A stretch of DNA of 64,000 nucleotides, from NCBI GenBank assembly GCA_003402285.1, contig QFXG01000028.1, positions 233,422-297,421 on the forward strand, given 5' to 3'. The translations under genes and the position numbers were made by a program. This document shows, piece after piece, positions 48,269 through 56,441 of this stretch (position 1 is the stretch's first letter; every line of letters begins with the position of its first letter). The notes beneath the pieces are model-generated. The model searched no databases. It saw only the letters and a program-made list of their open reading frames with translations, and was not told the DNA's origin. This DNA comes from Candidatus Nitrotoga sp. SPKER. GTDB lineage: Bacteria > Pseudomonadota > Gammaproteobacteria > Burkholderiales > Gallionellaceae.

Positions 48269-49678
48269 TTAACGTTCGTAGGCTAATTCATGTGGCATAC
48301 GTCCGGCCGGGATAACGGTACCTTCACGCGCAGTCATCCACATGTTGTATAACCAAAGAATGGTTGAAGAAAATACCATAGTACCGCCCAGCCAACGAGC
48401 AATCATATAGGGATGCTCGGCGATCACGACATCAATGTATGGCACCTCATAGATTTTACCAGCGCCCTGAATTAACCCGGCAATCGTCATTGATATCCAG
48501 TAAGTACTGAATCCAATTAGTAACAACCAAAAATGAAGGTTTCCTAACGTCAACGAATATAGCTTGCGCTTCATCAATGTTTGCAAACCAAGATATACGG
48601 CCGCGGCCTCAAGAAATGTCGAGAACCCTAGCAAAGCAAGATGTGCGTGCGCCACCATCCAACCTGTACCGTGAATATACCAATTAATCGAGCGCGTTTG
48701 CTGAAAACCACCTTGCATGTTGAGTGGAATAGCCAGCAACACACCGACCACAGTAAAACGTATCTCAAGATTCTCAACAAACATGTTCCATTTACCCTGC
48801 ATAGTCAAAAGTATATTTGACACAAATGCGATCGCTGGCACCAGAATTAAAACACCTTCAACTGAAGCGAAGGATTTTAGCCACTCAGGCAAGGGAGCTG
48901 ACATCAAATGATGTGCGGCAGGAGTTGAATAAAACACAACAATCGACCAGAAGTGTAAATGGCCTATACGGTGAGAATACAATGGATTACCAGTCACCTT
49001 TGGAATAACATAATATGCAATGGCTGCAGCAACGGGAGTTATCCACAATCCCAAAACATTATGCGCAAACCACCACGTCATATAGGCCTCAGTTAGACCG
49101 GTAAGATGAAAATACTCCGGTAAATTTCCAACCAAAAATACAATAATCAACATAAAAGTTGACGCTGCAAAAAACCAGTTAGTCGTATAGATACCTTGGG
49201 TGCGGCGTTTTATTATGGTCATCCATACATTAACCGCCAAAGGAATAGATATAAATGCTGCCACAGCAAGATCCAGTGGCCATGGGAAGTCAGAATACTC
49301 GCGTCCGGATGTCACCCCCATCCACATTAGACTCAACCCTAAAGCCAGACAGATATTCCACATCATACAATTCCACAAACCAAGCTTCTCTGACCACAGC
49401 CTTGTGTTCCCTAATATCGGGGTGATATACATCATAGCCATTGCAAACGCCATCGAAATCCAACCAAAGATTACTGCCAGCACGTGTACCTGACGCATAT
49501 GACCGAAGGCGAACATCTCCGTCCCCGTTACAAAATCGGGGAAAGCAAGCTTGGCCGCATTAAATGACCCCAACCCAGTCCCGATCATAAACCAAACAAT
49601 CGCAGAAAAACCGAAGAAAATCGCCGCCGAACCGACCGGGATAGCCTCATTTTTAGCAAACAAATACTTAAGAATCAT
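48269..49678 (-). CDS. ccoN: cbb3-type haem-copper oxidase subunit I-like protein (CcoN-like)
   Basis: This 469-residue protein has about twelve helices. By comparison with remembered P. stutzeri CcoN: His65 for the low-spin haem in MRQVHV, His206 in WWFAHNVLG and His256/His257 in AAHHL for CuB, and His344 and His346 in VAHAHLALLG for the haems. Tyr250 lies where the crosslinked catalytic tyrosine is found, which favours oxygen reduction over an NO reductase. A glutamate conserved in cbb3 and NorB (Glu323 in P. stutzeri) aligns with Gln322 here. AAGGAGATG precedes the start. No sequence alignment could be run, so residue matches are manual. Confidence 0.88.
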   Translation of the reverse strand: MILKYLFAKNEAIPVGSAAIFFGFSAIVWFMIGTGLGSFNAAKLAFPDFVTGTEMFAFGHMRQVHVLAVIFGWISMAFAMAMMYITPILGNTRLWSEKLGLWNCMMWNICLALGLSLMWMGVTSGREYSDFPWPLDLAVAAFISIPLAVNVWMTIIKRRTQGIYTTNWFFAASTFMLIIVFLVGNLPEYFHLTGLTEAYMTWWFAHNVLGLWITPVAAAIAYYVIPKVTGNPLYSHRIGHLHFWSIVVFYSTPAAHHLMSAPLPEWLKSFASVEGVLILVPAIAFVSNILLTMQGKWNMFVENLEIRFTVVGVLLAIPLNMQGGFQQTRSINWYIHGTGWMVAHAHLALLGFSTFLEAAAVYLGLQTLMKRKLYSLTLGNLHFWLLLIGFSTYWISMTIAGLIQGAGKIYEVPYIDVVIAEHPYMIARWLGGTMVFSSTILWLYNMWMTAREGTVIPAGRMPHELAYER

Positions 49679-49760
49679 GCTGCATCTCCTTTTTTAGCTC
49701 TAGGCAGACTTAATGGCTGCCGCAATTTGCGTTAATTCCACTATATATAATTTTAAAGGG

Positions 49761-49964
49761 TTATTTTTTCGAGGTCTTATGCGGCGCTATCGAACCTATC
49801 TCTTCTTGAATTATATCGCCCATCGTGCCGCCCACCACTTCACCTAAAGCATCCGTACCATCCGCCAAATGAATACGCTTGTGCGGCATTAACACATACC
49901 ACGACAGCCACATACTAGAAAACGCCAAAAGCATACAGAACGTCCCTGCTATTATCGCAAGCAT
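49761..49964 (-). CDS. Small single-helix membrane protein before ccoN
   Basis: This 67-residue protein has one N-terminal transmembrane helix (about 4-26) and a hydrophilic tail rich in Gly, Asp and Lys. GGAGGG lies eight bases before the ATG. It precedes the ccoN-like gene by 82 bases. I recognise no family; CcoS is of similar size but no convincing match is seen. Confidence 0.65.
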   Translation of the reverse strand: MLAIIAGTFCMLLAFSSMWLSWYVLMPHKRIHLADGTDALGEVVGGTMGDIIQEEIGSIAPHKTSKK

Positions 49965-50021
49965 GTTTTCCCTCCTTAATTTAGGTCGTCAGATTTTAAA
50001 GAAATTTTTTAAACAGGCCAA

Positions 50022-50303
50022 CTATACATGACGTGCATTTTCGATCGCATCATGACGTTTTAAACCAAGCGCCAGCATTAAACAAAACACAAAGCCAAAT
50101 GCAAGCATCCAAAAACTCATAAAACCATTAAAAGTTGTAGGTATATATGAAGCAGCACCTATACCACCCCAATCTTCGAATCCTCCGCGCCCCATCCAAC
50201 ACATAAGAGCAGCTCCGAACACGCTGCCATTACCCATACCCGTTACAAATCCCGCAATTATAATAATCCAAAAAGATCTAGATGGTATTGACTGCCTTTG
50301 CAT
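50022..50303 (-). CDS. Two-helix membrane protein at the head of the oxidase operon
   Basis: This 93-residue protein has two transmembrane helices (about 11-36 and 59-82) with a glycine-rich loop, CWMGRGGFEDWGGIGA. A GGGGGA sequence lies about 9-14 bases before the ATG. It is the first gene of the minus-strand run leading into ccoN. I recognise no family. Confidence 0.65.
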   Translation of the reverse strand: MQRQSIPSRSFWIIIIAGFVTGMGNGSVFGAALMCWMGRGGFEDWGGIGAASYIPTTFNGFMSFWMLAFGFVFCLMLALGLKRHDAIENARHV

Positions 50304-50451
50304 TATGTATTTCCCCCGGTTTTTTATCTAAAAAATTCAGATATTTTTACTAATTTTTTAAGCGGAACTCGGATATTTTCAAACAAGTTTACTTTTGCAA
50401 CCAAACTTTTTAGTAAAAGACAATTCTAGATACTTAGCAATTACTAAAATT

Positions 50452-50479
50452 CAGTGATATAAAAATGCAGTGATATAAT
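50452..50479 (+). promoter_or_regulatory. Direct repeat with extended -10 promoter
   Basis: The 11-base sequence CAGTGATATAA occurs at 50452-50462 and again at 50468-50478. The second copy forms a perfect extended -10 element (TGATATAAT, 50471-50479), with no -35 match. It would start transcription near 50486, upstream of the gene at 50532. The repeat lies in the 228-base divergent region that also serves the oxidase operon. Confidence 0.5.
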
Positions 50480-50531
50480 AAAACCCTACGCTTAACCTTG
50501 TCAAGGCATAGTGCGCCTAAACTAAACAATA

Positions 50532-52007
50532 ATGCTGATTATGAACATTAATACTTTCTTGTCGCGTATCCCTCTTCGTTATTGGGGATATCTTTCGTTG
50601 TCATTATGGGGTGTGGCGATCCTTTTTTTATTACGCCCGGACCCTTACAATTTAGACGAAGGTTCTGCCAAGTCGCTTTTATTGGTATGGTCAGTAGCTG
50701 ATCAGGTAGCAGCTTCAGTTGTAACTTTTGGCGCGCCCGATTTACGTGCATTGTTGTTTTTACCTGTGGCATTTCTTTGGACGGGCAATGTTTTTGCTGC
50801 TAAAGTTTTCACTGCACTTTTGCTAGCCCTTGCTATTTGGTTACTTTACTTGTGGAATCGACATAACGTCAATGCCGAAAATGCTTTAATTGCTAGTGGA
50901 CTGCTGATCATATCCCCGTTAATACTAAATCAAATTGATACACTTTCTTCCGGCATTTACCTGTTGCCGGCATTTGCATTTGGCGCTTGGTTAAATGTGG
51001 AATACCGCTTAAATCCTCGTCCAGGTGGCGGCTGGTATTTTGCCCAGTTACTGATCAGCGCGTTTAGCGTAAGCTTGCACCCCATTGGTCTGGCATACCC
51101 ATTAGCCCTACTTTGGTCATGGTATAAAGAACCACTGGACCAAACACAACAAAAATACTTTTTTACCGGCATCAGTTTTGTTGTTCTCTTTACCTTGTTC
51201 ATGTTAGGAGGCTGGAGTTACGTAGCATGGTTTCAAAACCCAATTAAAAGTCTCTCAATTACTATACTCGGACCATCTTTGGGCAGTGAATTATCGGCTG
51301 TCAGCTGGGTAGTAGGAGGGCTCATGCTTACAGGGCTTATAATTGTCGTATTCAAACAGTACCGCAATCTATGGTCAGATTTTACGGGACGCACTTTTCT
51401 TATTGGCTTGACACTGGGAGTTACAACCAGTGATTCGGCGTGGGGAATAATTGCGTTAAGTCTTATTTTGTATTTTGGAATTCCCTTGTTACTACAATTG
51501 CATCATATCCGCGCAGGCAAGGGGTTTATTCAGCAACGTGGCTTAATGATGTTATTTATTATTATTCTTTCCACAGTATTTATGCGAGCAGATAAAAGTT
51601 ACTACGAAATTCGGCAATCCGGCTTTTTATCTGACGAAGATCAATTAATTTATATTCTTGCTGAAGAAGCTGAGAATGCCCGCAAAATCGCAGAAGAAGA
51701 CAAAAGTGGAAAAAATCCTGTTTTATTACGTGTAGCCAGCCAATGGCCAAGCCGTACTATGATTGCATGTAAATGCGATACCTTGCCGTTACCCCCCGCA
51801 GCACAGGACCCACAGACTCAGCTTACTATGCTGCGCAGCATTTCCCACTTATTATTCAATCCACGGCAAGCCAGCAATGCAGCGCTCGCCCGGAATCTAT
51901 CTATTCTTGGTGGAGAGATTATTGAAACCATCGCATTACAACCGGGTGGGGTGCTTTTACATTTCAAAAACGCAAAGGCACCAGTCAATCCGACGCGTAC
52001 TAAGTGA
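50532..52007 (+). CDS. Polytopic membrane protein, glycosyltransferase-C-like topology
   Basis: This 491-residue protein has about ten to eleven transmembrane helices in the first 360 residues and a soluble C-terminal domain of about 110 residues. An early acidic motif near residue 42 (NLDEGSAKSLL) resembles the first-loop DE of GT-C/ArnT-type glycosyltransferases. This is only a shape-level match. The gene is divergent from the oxidase operon and has a predicted extended -10 promoter. The start at 50532 is one option; an in-frame ATG at 50541 could also be used. Confidence 0.65.
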   Translation: MLIMNINTFLSRIPLRYWGYLSLSLWGVAILFLLRPDPYNLDEGSAKSLLLVWSVADQVAASVVTFGAPDLRALLFLPVAFLWTGNVFAAKVFTALLLALAIWLLYLWNRHNVNAENALIASGLLIISPLILNQIDTLSSGIYLLPAFAFGAWLNVEYRLNPRPGGGWYFAQLLISAFSVSLHPIGLAYPLALLWSWYKEPLDQTQQKYFFTGISFVVLFTLFMLGGWSYVAWFQNPIKSLSITILGPSLGSELSAVSWVVGGLMLTGLIIVVFKQYRNLWSDFTGRTFLIGLTLGVTTSDSAWGIIALSLILYFGIPLLLQLHHIRAGKGFIQQRGLMMLFIIILSTVFMRADKSYYEIRQSGFLSDEDQLIYILAEEAENARKIAEEDKSGKNPVLLRVASQWPSRTMIACKCDTLPLPPAAQDPQTQLTMLRSISHLLFNPRQASNAALARNLSILGGEIIETIALQPGGVLLHFKNAKAPVNPTRTK

Positions 52008-52124
52008 GTGAGTTATAGGTGAACGATGTGACCTTCCGAAAATAATTTTCCGGCAATTCTTAATAAAGGTTAACCTGATTTATTTGCTTCATGCCACTAT
52101 TAGCAAGAAATTTACTTTAAATAT

Positions 52125-52337
52125 ATGAATAAACTTATACAGGAAATTATAATTTATTTGGTTGTAGCTCTCAGCTCTCTGTTCATTATGAGCTATGCTG
52201 TACACATGCTAGTTGGTGGCTTGGTTAGCAAAGAAACTGAACATTTGCTAATTGCAGTAACTTGTCTGATTGGTGTAATGGCTATAGGATTCATGGTTTG
52301 GGATGTAACGCAACGACGCAAAGGTATTAATAAATAG
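52125..52337 (+). CDS. Small two-helix membrane protein, 70 residues
   Basis: This 70-residue protein has two transmembrane helices (about 9-31 and 42-60) and a basic C-terminus, TQRRKGINK. It follows the 50532 gene on the same strand after about 120 bases. No family recognised. Confidence 0.6.
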   Translation: MNKLIQEIIIYLVVALSSLFIMSYAVHMLVGGLVSKETEHLLIAVTCLIGVMAIGFMVWDVTQRRKGINK

Positions 52338-52360
52338 TGACCCCTTATACTACTAAAACA

Positions 52361-52747
52361 CTAGGATTCTACAAGTAGGGCACCTGTAAAAATAACCAAA
52401 GCTCGCACCAGTAACACAGCTCGGCCTTGAGCATGATGATCAGTACGCATGCTATTATCACAACGAAGCAAACGCAAGGCAGTCTTAACTTGCATTACAT
52501 ATAACGCATACATCATCACAAGCATCATAAAATGTATCCACACTAGAAATGAGGTCAATTCACTTTCCACAATCAAACGCCGATGCCAATCCTTATAAAG
52601 GTACAGATAAATCGGCATCCCCAAATCAAACAATATTACAGAAACCATTATCAGAACATGAAATATGCGTTGCTTAGCGTATCGAAACGCAGCCAACATT
52701 AACACATAGGTTACCAGTGCAATCCAGACTGTACCTGCTGTTAACAT
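52361..52747 (-). CDS. Membrane protein with four helices
   Basis: The product has 128 residues from the ATG at 52747, which begins right at a transmembrane segment. A longer frame to 52798 adds a basic stretch that does not look native. About four helices are visible (near 4-22, 27-47, 65-88 and 110-126). It contains several histidines and arginines near helix ends. It is downstream of the cytochrome/half-size oxidase operon but 218 bases apart from it. No family recognised with confidence. Confidence 0.55.
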   Translation of the reverse strand: MLTAGTVWIALVTYVLMLAAFRYAKQRIFHVLIMVSVILFDLGMPIYLYLYKDWHRRLIVESELTSFLVWIHFMMLVMMYALYVMQVKTALRLLRCDNSMRTDHHAQGRAVLLVRALVIFTGALLVES

Positions 52748-52964
52748 ATTATGTTCTGTCCCGCACCTTATTATTCTCCTAATAGCCCTTCTAAACAACT
52801 TTAACTACTCGTTAATTCCGCAACCATTTATTCACTTCGCTTTAGTCTAATTTAAATATATCTAGATAGATACAGGAAACTTAAACCTTAGCTCATCGAA
52901 CAAATCTACATTTTTAGATACTGTTAAATCAAATTGCATTTAAGTAATTTTTATAAATTGATTT

Positions 52965-53414
52965 CTAGCTAGTTCTAAGATTTTCCTGAACCGCTTGATA
53001 TTCTTTTATGCTAGAAAATTGTCCTTTATGAAATACAAATTGCAAACGCTGGCCTAATTTATCCAGCCCTGCCAGACCAAACGAACGACCTGAATAGTCT
53101 GAATAAATTCGCAAATCTTGCACCAAGCCCACGTGCTCCCCATTGCGCATAATAATTCGAGTTACCTGCTTATCTATCTCAATTGCAATAGGCGCGGTAG
53201 GCAATAACATTAACCGGGTTTTCAATATACGATTGGCACCAGCGATAAAAAAGAAACTGGCCAGAAACGAAAACAAATATGCCAAACTGACATCCCCGCC
53301 ATACCAAAATTTAACTACCATTGACAGTAAAGCTACGACTGTAGGAACATACAACATCAAATCCCACACCATCCCTTTGCGGTCTTGCACTAAACTGAAA
53401 CGTGTATCGCTCAT
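52965..53414 (-). CDS. Membrane protein with C-terminal beta domain
   Basis: This 149-residue protein has two transmembrane helices (about 19-38 and 46-64) and a C-terminal domain of beta strands (residues 75-140), similar in outline to PH-like membrane proteins. It lies ten bases after the thioredoxin-like gene and is probably cotranscribed. Family not recognised. Confidence 0.6.
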   Translation of the reverse strand: MSDTRFSLVQDRKGMVWDLMLYVPTVVALLSMVVKFWYGGDVSLAYLFSFLASFFFIAGANRILKTRLMLLPTAPIAIEIDKQVTRIIMRNGEHVGLVQDLRIYSDYSGRSFGLAGLDKLGQRLQFVFHKGQFSSIKEYQAVQENLRTS

Positions 53415-53424
53415 ATTTTTATGA

Positions 53425-53964
53425 TCAACCCGCGCGACTTTCTATTCCTACCTTCAGGATTTTTGTGATTCCCGCCTCCATTTCACCATGCAACATACGG
53501 CCCGGTTGAACACCACTAACAATACCTTTATCATCGATAAAGAAAGTCCAGGGATCACCCATCACACGATATGCCTTGAATGCTTGCGGATTTTGATATT
53601 GATCCATATGCAAAAAAAGTACCTGGGTTTGATATTTTTCCATCAAAGCTTTCATTATCTGCAACTGACCATCGCATACAGTGCAATGACCAGGCGTGGC
53701 AAATTCCAAGACTATAGGCTTACCGAGCGCCAGCGCTTTATCTAATGAGTATTGGTACATGCGCGCATCTGGTTGACGATATGTCGTCATTTTACTCATG
53801 TCTCCACCAACATCTGCCAATGTTTTGGTGGGCAAACTAGGCGCAAGCATACCCTGCTGCAACACTCCCATTGAAGCTCCCCCTATGCCCCATGAAGAAA
53901 ATTGTTCACCGCAGCCGCAAACAAGGCAGGAGACAATGAGCAACCATAATATTTTTATATTCAC
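53425..53964 (-). CDS. Thioredoxin-like lipoprotein
   Basis: This 179-residue protein begins with a lipoprotein signal whose lipobox is LVCGC, and then has a thioredoxin fold. The active motif CTVC in FATPGHCTVCDGQ lies near residue 95, and the cis-proline region is at MGDPWTFFID. It would act in the periplasm on thiols, for instance in cytochrome c or CuA maturation. The ATG overlaps the end of the half-size oxidase-like gene (ATGA). Its place among cytochrome genes supports a maturation role. Confidence 0.8.
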   Translation of the reverse strand: MNIKILWLLIVSCLVCGCGEQFSSWGIGGASMGVLQQGMLAPSLPTKTLADVGGDMSKMTTYRQPDARMYQYSLDKALALGKPIVLEFATPGHCTVCDGQLQIMKALMEKYQTQVLFLHMDQYQNPQAFKAYRVMGDPWTFFIDDKGIVSGVQPGRMLHGEMEAGITKILKVGIESRAG

Positions 53965-54473
53965 CTAGGCCGGTTCCATCCATTACAAGTACGATATATA
54001 TTATATCCCCAGATAATATTAGCCAGCAAAACCACGCTACCAAACATGCCTGCGAGTGACATAAAACGTGATGCCACCGACTCTGCATCGTCCTCAATAA
54101 AAATACCAATCAACCCCGCAGAGCTGAAGAAAACCACGACTCCCAGCAAGCCAAGGTTATGCATCCAGAAATGGATCTTGACCAAACGCAGACTGTAGAT
54201 GGAACGACGCACCAGCCTTGGAATAAGATAATACACCGCGCCAAAAATAGCCATTTCCACCCATCCCAACAAATTAATATGGGTATGTCCTAAAACGATC
54301 CTGTGGCCGGGTATTCCACTATTAACAAAATGCCTAAAGGTGGGAACTCCACCCATTAGGGCTCCCCAAGAAAAACCGATTATGCTGTAAATAATGCACG
54401 CATAAATAAACCACAGTGTATATTTGGTATATTCTTTATCCTGAGCCCAAGGCTCATTTAGTTCCTGCATCAT
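53961..54473 (-). CDS. Second half-size haem-copper oxidase subunit I-like protein
   Basis: This 170-residue protein has about four transmembrane helices, with GHTHINLLGWVEMAIFGAVYYLIPRL in the second and YSLRLVKIHFWMHNLGLL in the third. It shares these blocks and its size with the protein at 37157-37675 and both relate to one four-helix part of CcoN or NorB. The copper-site and catalytic tyrosine motifs are absent. It overlaps the upstream cytochrome c gene by 20 bases and the downstream thioredoxin-like gene by four, so a tight operon with a monohaem cytochrome is clear. Confidence 0.75.
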   Translation of the reverse strand: MMQELNEPWAQDKEYTKYTLWFIYACIIYSIIGFSWGALMGGVPTFRHFVNSGIPGHRIVLGHTHINLLGWVEMAIFGAVYYLIPRLVRRSIYSLRLVKIHFWMHNLGLLGVVVFFSSAGLIGIFIEDDAESVASRFMSLAGMFGSVVLLANIIWGYNIYRTCNGWNRPR

Positions 54474-55050
54474 GCTGATTCTCTCTCACTTTTAATTTCA
54501 CTTCTTCACGTACATCCTTATAATCCGATTTCCAGCTGTCTGGCGCCCACATCCTAACCATCTCATCAATAAACTTAGATTCTCCGCCTACTGGGGGAAG
54601 TCGCGACGCATTAGACCCTGGGTTGGCTCGCAACTCAGCAAGAAACTGAGCAATCGCTCGCAAGTCCGCTTGTGGCAATTTCGCTACAAAAGCAGCCCCC
54701 TTAGAAGAACCGTGATCCATCGTCGTTCCAGGGTAAGTCGCTTCTGGATCTGTTAAAAATTTATTAAGATACTCAAGAGTTCGTTTGGAACCAATACCAT
54801 CGAGAACCAGCCCCATATTTGTACCATTGCGCATTGCCCGGTGACAGACGGTACATCCCGCTGTACGAAATAATTCTGACCCGCGCAAGCCTTCTGTGGA
54901 AAAATCATACTGAAGAACTGGGTACATCGGCTTATCTAAGCGGGACCTGACAACCTCTAGCACTAACCAACTGATAAAAGCCATAATGAAAATCAGCGCA
55001 AAACCTCCAAATAGCAATTTTTCTCCAAGTTTCATATTGCTAATTGCCAT
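54454..55050 (-). CDS. Membrane-anchored monohaem cytochrome c (paralog of 45217-45705)
   Basis: This 198-residue protein has an N-terminal membrane anchor (about residues 12-34) followed by a cytochrome domain with CTVCH (Cys66, Cys69, His70) and a likely methionine ligand downstream. It begins MAISNMKLGEK; an in-frame ATG gives MKLGEK, the same start as the cytochrome at 45217. The gene heads an operon with the half-size oxidase-like and thioredoxin-like genes. The pair cytochrome c plus small haem-b-like membrane protein recalls NorC/NorB or a quinol-cytochrome module, but the role is not known. Confidence 0.85.
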   Translation of the reverse strand: MAISNMKLGEKLLFGGFALIFIMAFISWLVLEVVRSRLDKPMYPVLQYDFSTEGLRGSELFRTAGCTVCHRAMRNGTNMGLVLDGIGSKRTLEYLNKFLTDPEATYPGTTMDHGSSKGAAFVAKLPQADLRAIAQFLAELRANPGSNASRLPPVGGESKFIDEMVRMWAPDSWKSDYKDVREEVKLKVRENQHDAGTK

Positions 55051-55092
55051 GCTAAATTACCCCCGACTACTTAATATGCTTTTCCAATAAAC

Positions 55093-55129
55093 AAATTCCC
55101 CGCGTCTGGAATATCGACGCGGGGAATTT
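55093..55129 (-). terminator. Terminator between the cytochrome c4 gene and the next operon
   Basis: A perfect 14-bp stem (55093-55106 with 55116-55129) around a 9-base loop lies 32 bases after the cytochrome c4 stop. It has a moderate T-rich tail on the minus strand and could also act on the other strand. Confidence 0.8.
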
Positions 55130-55161
55130 ACAAACAGAAGCTATCCAATAGCTAAGAACTG

Positions 55162-55941
55162 CTACCGATGTAAAACCTGCTCCAGAACAGTCTGATTATC
55201 AATAACAAGACCATCCCTTACATTAACTGGCGGAGCACTAGTAAGATATGCAGCGACATTATAAATGTCATCATCTGTGAGGGTTTTCGCCACCGCTTGC
55301 ATCATTGAAACTCCTCCAACTACAGGATCATTATTCCTTGTGCCATCACGCCAACTTTTTAACTGATTAACCAAATACACATACTTCTGATTGCCAATTG
55401 CCGGAAACATAGGGTCAGCACCGCGACCATTAAATCCATGGCACGAATAACAAGAAGCCACCTTACCCTTTACCCCACTATGAACCAGAAGCTTTCCTAA
55501 ATACGGCTTACCAACCTGCTGCCCTTCTGCTTTTAGGGCTTTCAAATCAGATGGCTCATATTTTCTCGGCAAACTATCTACAAATGCAGCCACATCACGA
55601 CGGTCTTGCTCGCTTAATGCCTTAGCAAATCCGTTCATTACCGCGCCTAATCCAGAGGGAACCCGCTTATCAGCGGCAAAATTAGTAAGCTGTTTAACTA
55701 TATAAACATAACCAATATTGGCTAAACGAGGCGCACCCATAGCATCATTACCCAATGCATTTTCACCATGACAGGACAGGCAAGCAGGAACATCCCCTTT
55801 TCCTTGGGTAAAGATTATTTTACCGTTAGCAGGATTCGCGCTAACTTTTCCAGCTTCCGCAGAAGCGGCCGTTCCTGATACTAGTACAGTGATAGCTATT
55901 GTTGCAAGCCATGACGACAACATGGATGTAGATTTGCGCAT
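55162..55941 (-). CDS. Diheme cytochrome c4-family protein
   Basis: This 259-residue periplasmic protein has a signal peptide (to about residue 28) and two class I cytochrome domains. The first has CLSCH near residue 54 and the second CYSCH near residue 164, each with a candidate methionine ligand. Both have the cytochrome c4-like pattern of haem motif followed by GxGxDxxxP. A run of Gs lies just before the ATG. It is transcribed alone and ends at a strong terminator. Cytochrome c4 proteins donate electrons to cbb3-type oxidases in several bacteria, which fits the nearby genes. Confidence 0.88.
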   Translation of the reverse strand: MRKSTSMLSSWLATIAITVLVSGTAASAEAGKVSANPANGKIIFTQGKGDVPACLSCHGENALGNDAMGAPRLANIGYVYIVKQLTNFAADKRVPSGLGAVMNGFAKALSEQDRRDVAAFVDSLPRKYEPSDLKALKAEGQQVGKPYLGKLLVHSGVKGKVASCYSCHGFNGRGADPMFPAIGNQKYVYLVNQLKSWRDGTRNNDPVVGGVSMMQAVAKTLTDDDIYNVAAYLTSAPPVNVRDGLVIDNQTVLEQVLHR

Positions 55942-56100
55942 TTCCCCCCCTTATTTCTTGAAATTCTTCAATTTAATCTTCCCTAACAACTTTACAAGTT
56001 GCCGGTCTTTACAATCGCCATCACTTTAAAGACGCACCGTGTTTTCGGAAGACATCCAAAAACCATATTTCCTTTATCCACAGTATTATTTAGCCTTGCT

Positions 56101-56125
56101 TTATTTAAGAATTCTTCTTAAATAA
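56101..56125. repeat. AT-rich perfect inverted repeat
   Basis: TTATTTAAGAA and its reverse complement flank a 3-base TTC loop, so an 11-bp stem spans the end of the 33-residue gene. Without a T-run it is a doubtful terminator, but it may stabilise the mRNA end. Confidence 0.7.
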
Positions 56126-56206
56126 GATTGCGGCCATGCCAAAAATAAATCCAAAAATACACACATACATCAAAAGAACTTGGCCAGTAGTCACATTATC
56201 AAACAT
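56105..56206 (-). CDS. Single-helix membrane microprotein, 33 residues
   Basis: The ATG at 56206 has AAGGAGAGG in the preceding bases and opens a 33-codon frame ending in TAA at 56105-56107. The product is one transmembrane helix (about residues 9-29) with a short polar start (MFDNVTTGQ) and a KKNS tail. The AT-rich inverted repeat at 56101-56125 includes its stop codon. It lies 164 bases before the cytochrome c4 gene on the same strand. It resembles the tiny single-helix subunits of respiratory oxidases. The strong ribosome binding site is the main support. Confidence 0.65.
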   Translation of the reverse strand: MFDNVTTGQVLLMYVCIFGFIFGMAAILFKKNS

Positions 56207-56441
56207 AACCTCTCCTTTTCTCTAAAATAGTACTTTGATTAAAAAACTTATTGTGCTCATGGTCTTTCTAGACTAACAGATTTTATCACTGCCAATTTAT
56301 ATTACGCAAGTTCTTTAACAATTCCGACTCTCAAGATCGCTCCAGATCGAAACACATCTTCATCCCCAAGCTTAGTGGGCCTCAGCCGTTGCTACAGCGT
56401 GCATGATAAGCATGGGTACGTTATACTACTGTTCTTGGAAA

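Noticed and set aside
48269-49678. NO reductase identity of the CcoN-like protein
   Set aside because: A tyrosine sits at the position of the crosslinked catalytic tyrosine and the FeB-site glutamates of NorB are not evident, so an oxygen-reducing cbb3-like enzyme is more likely.
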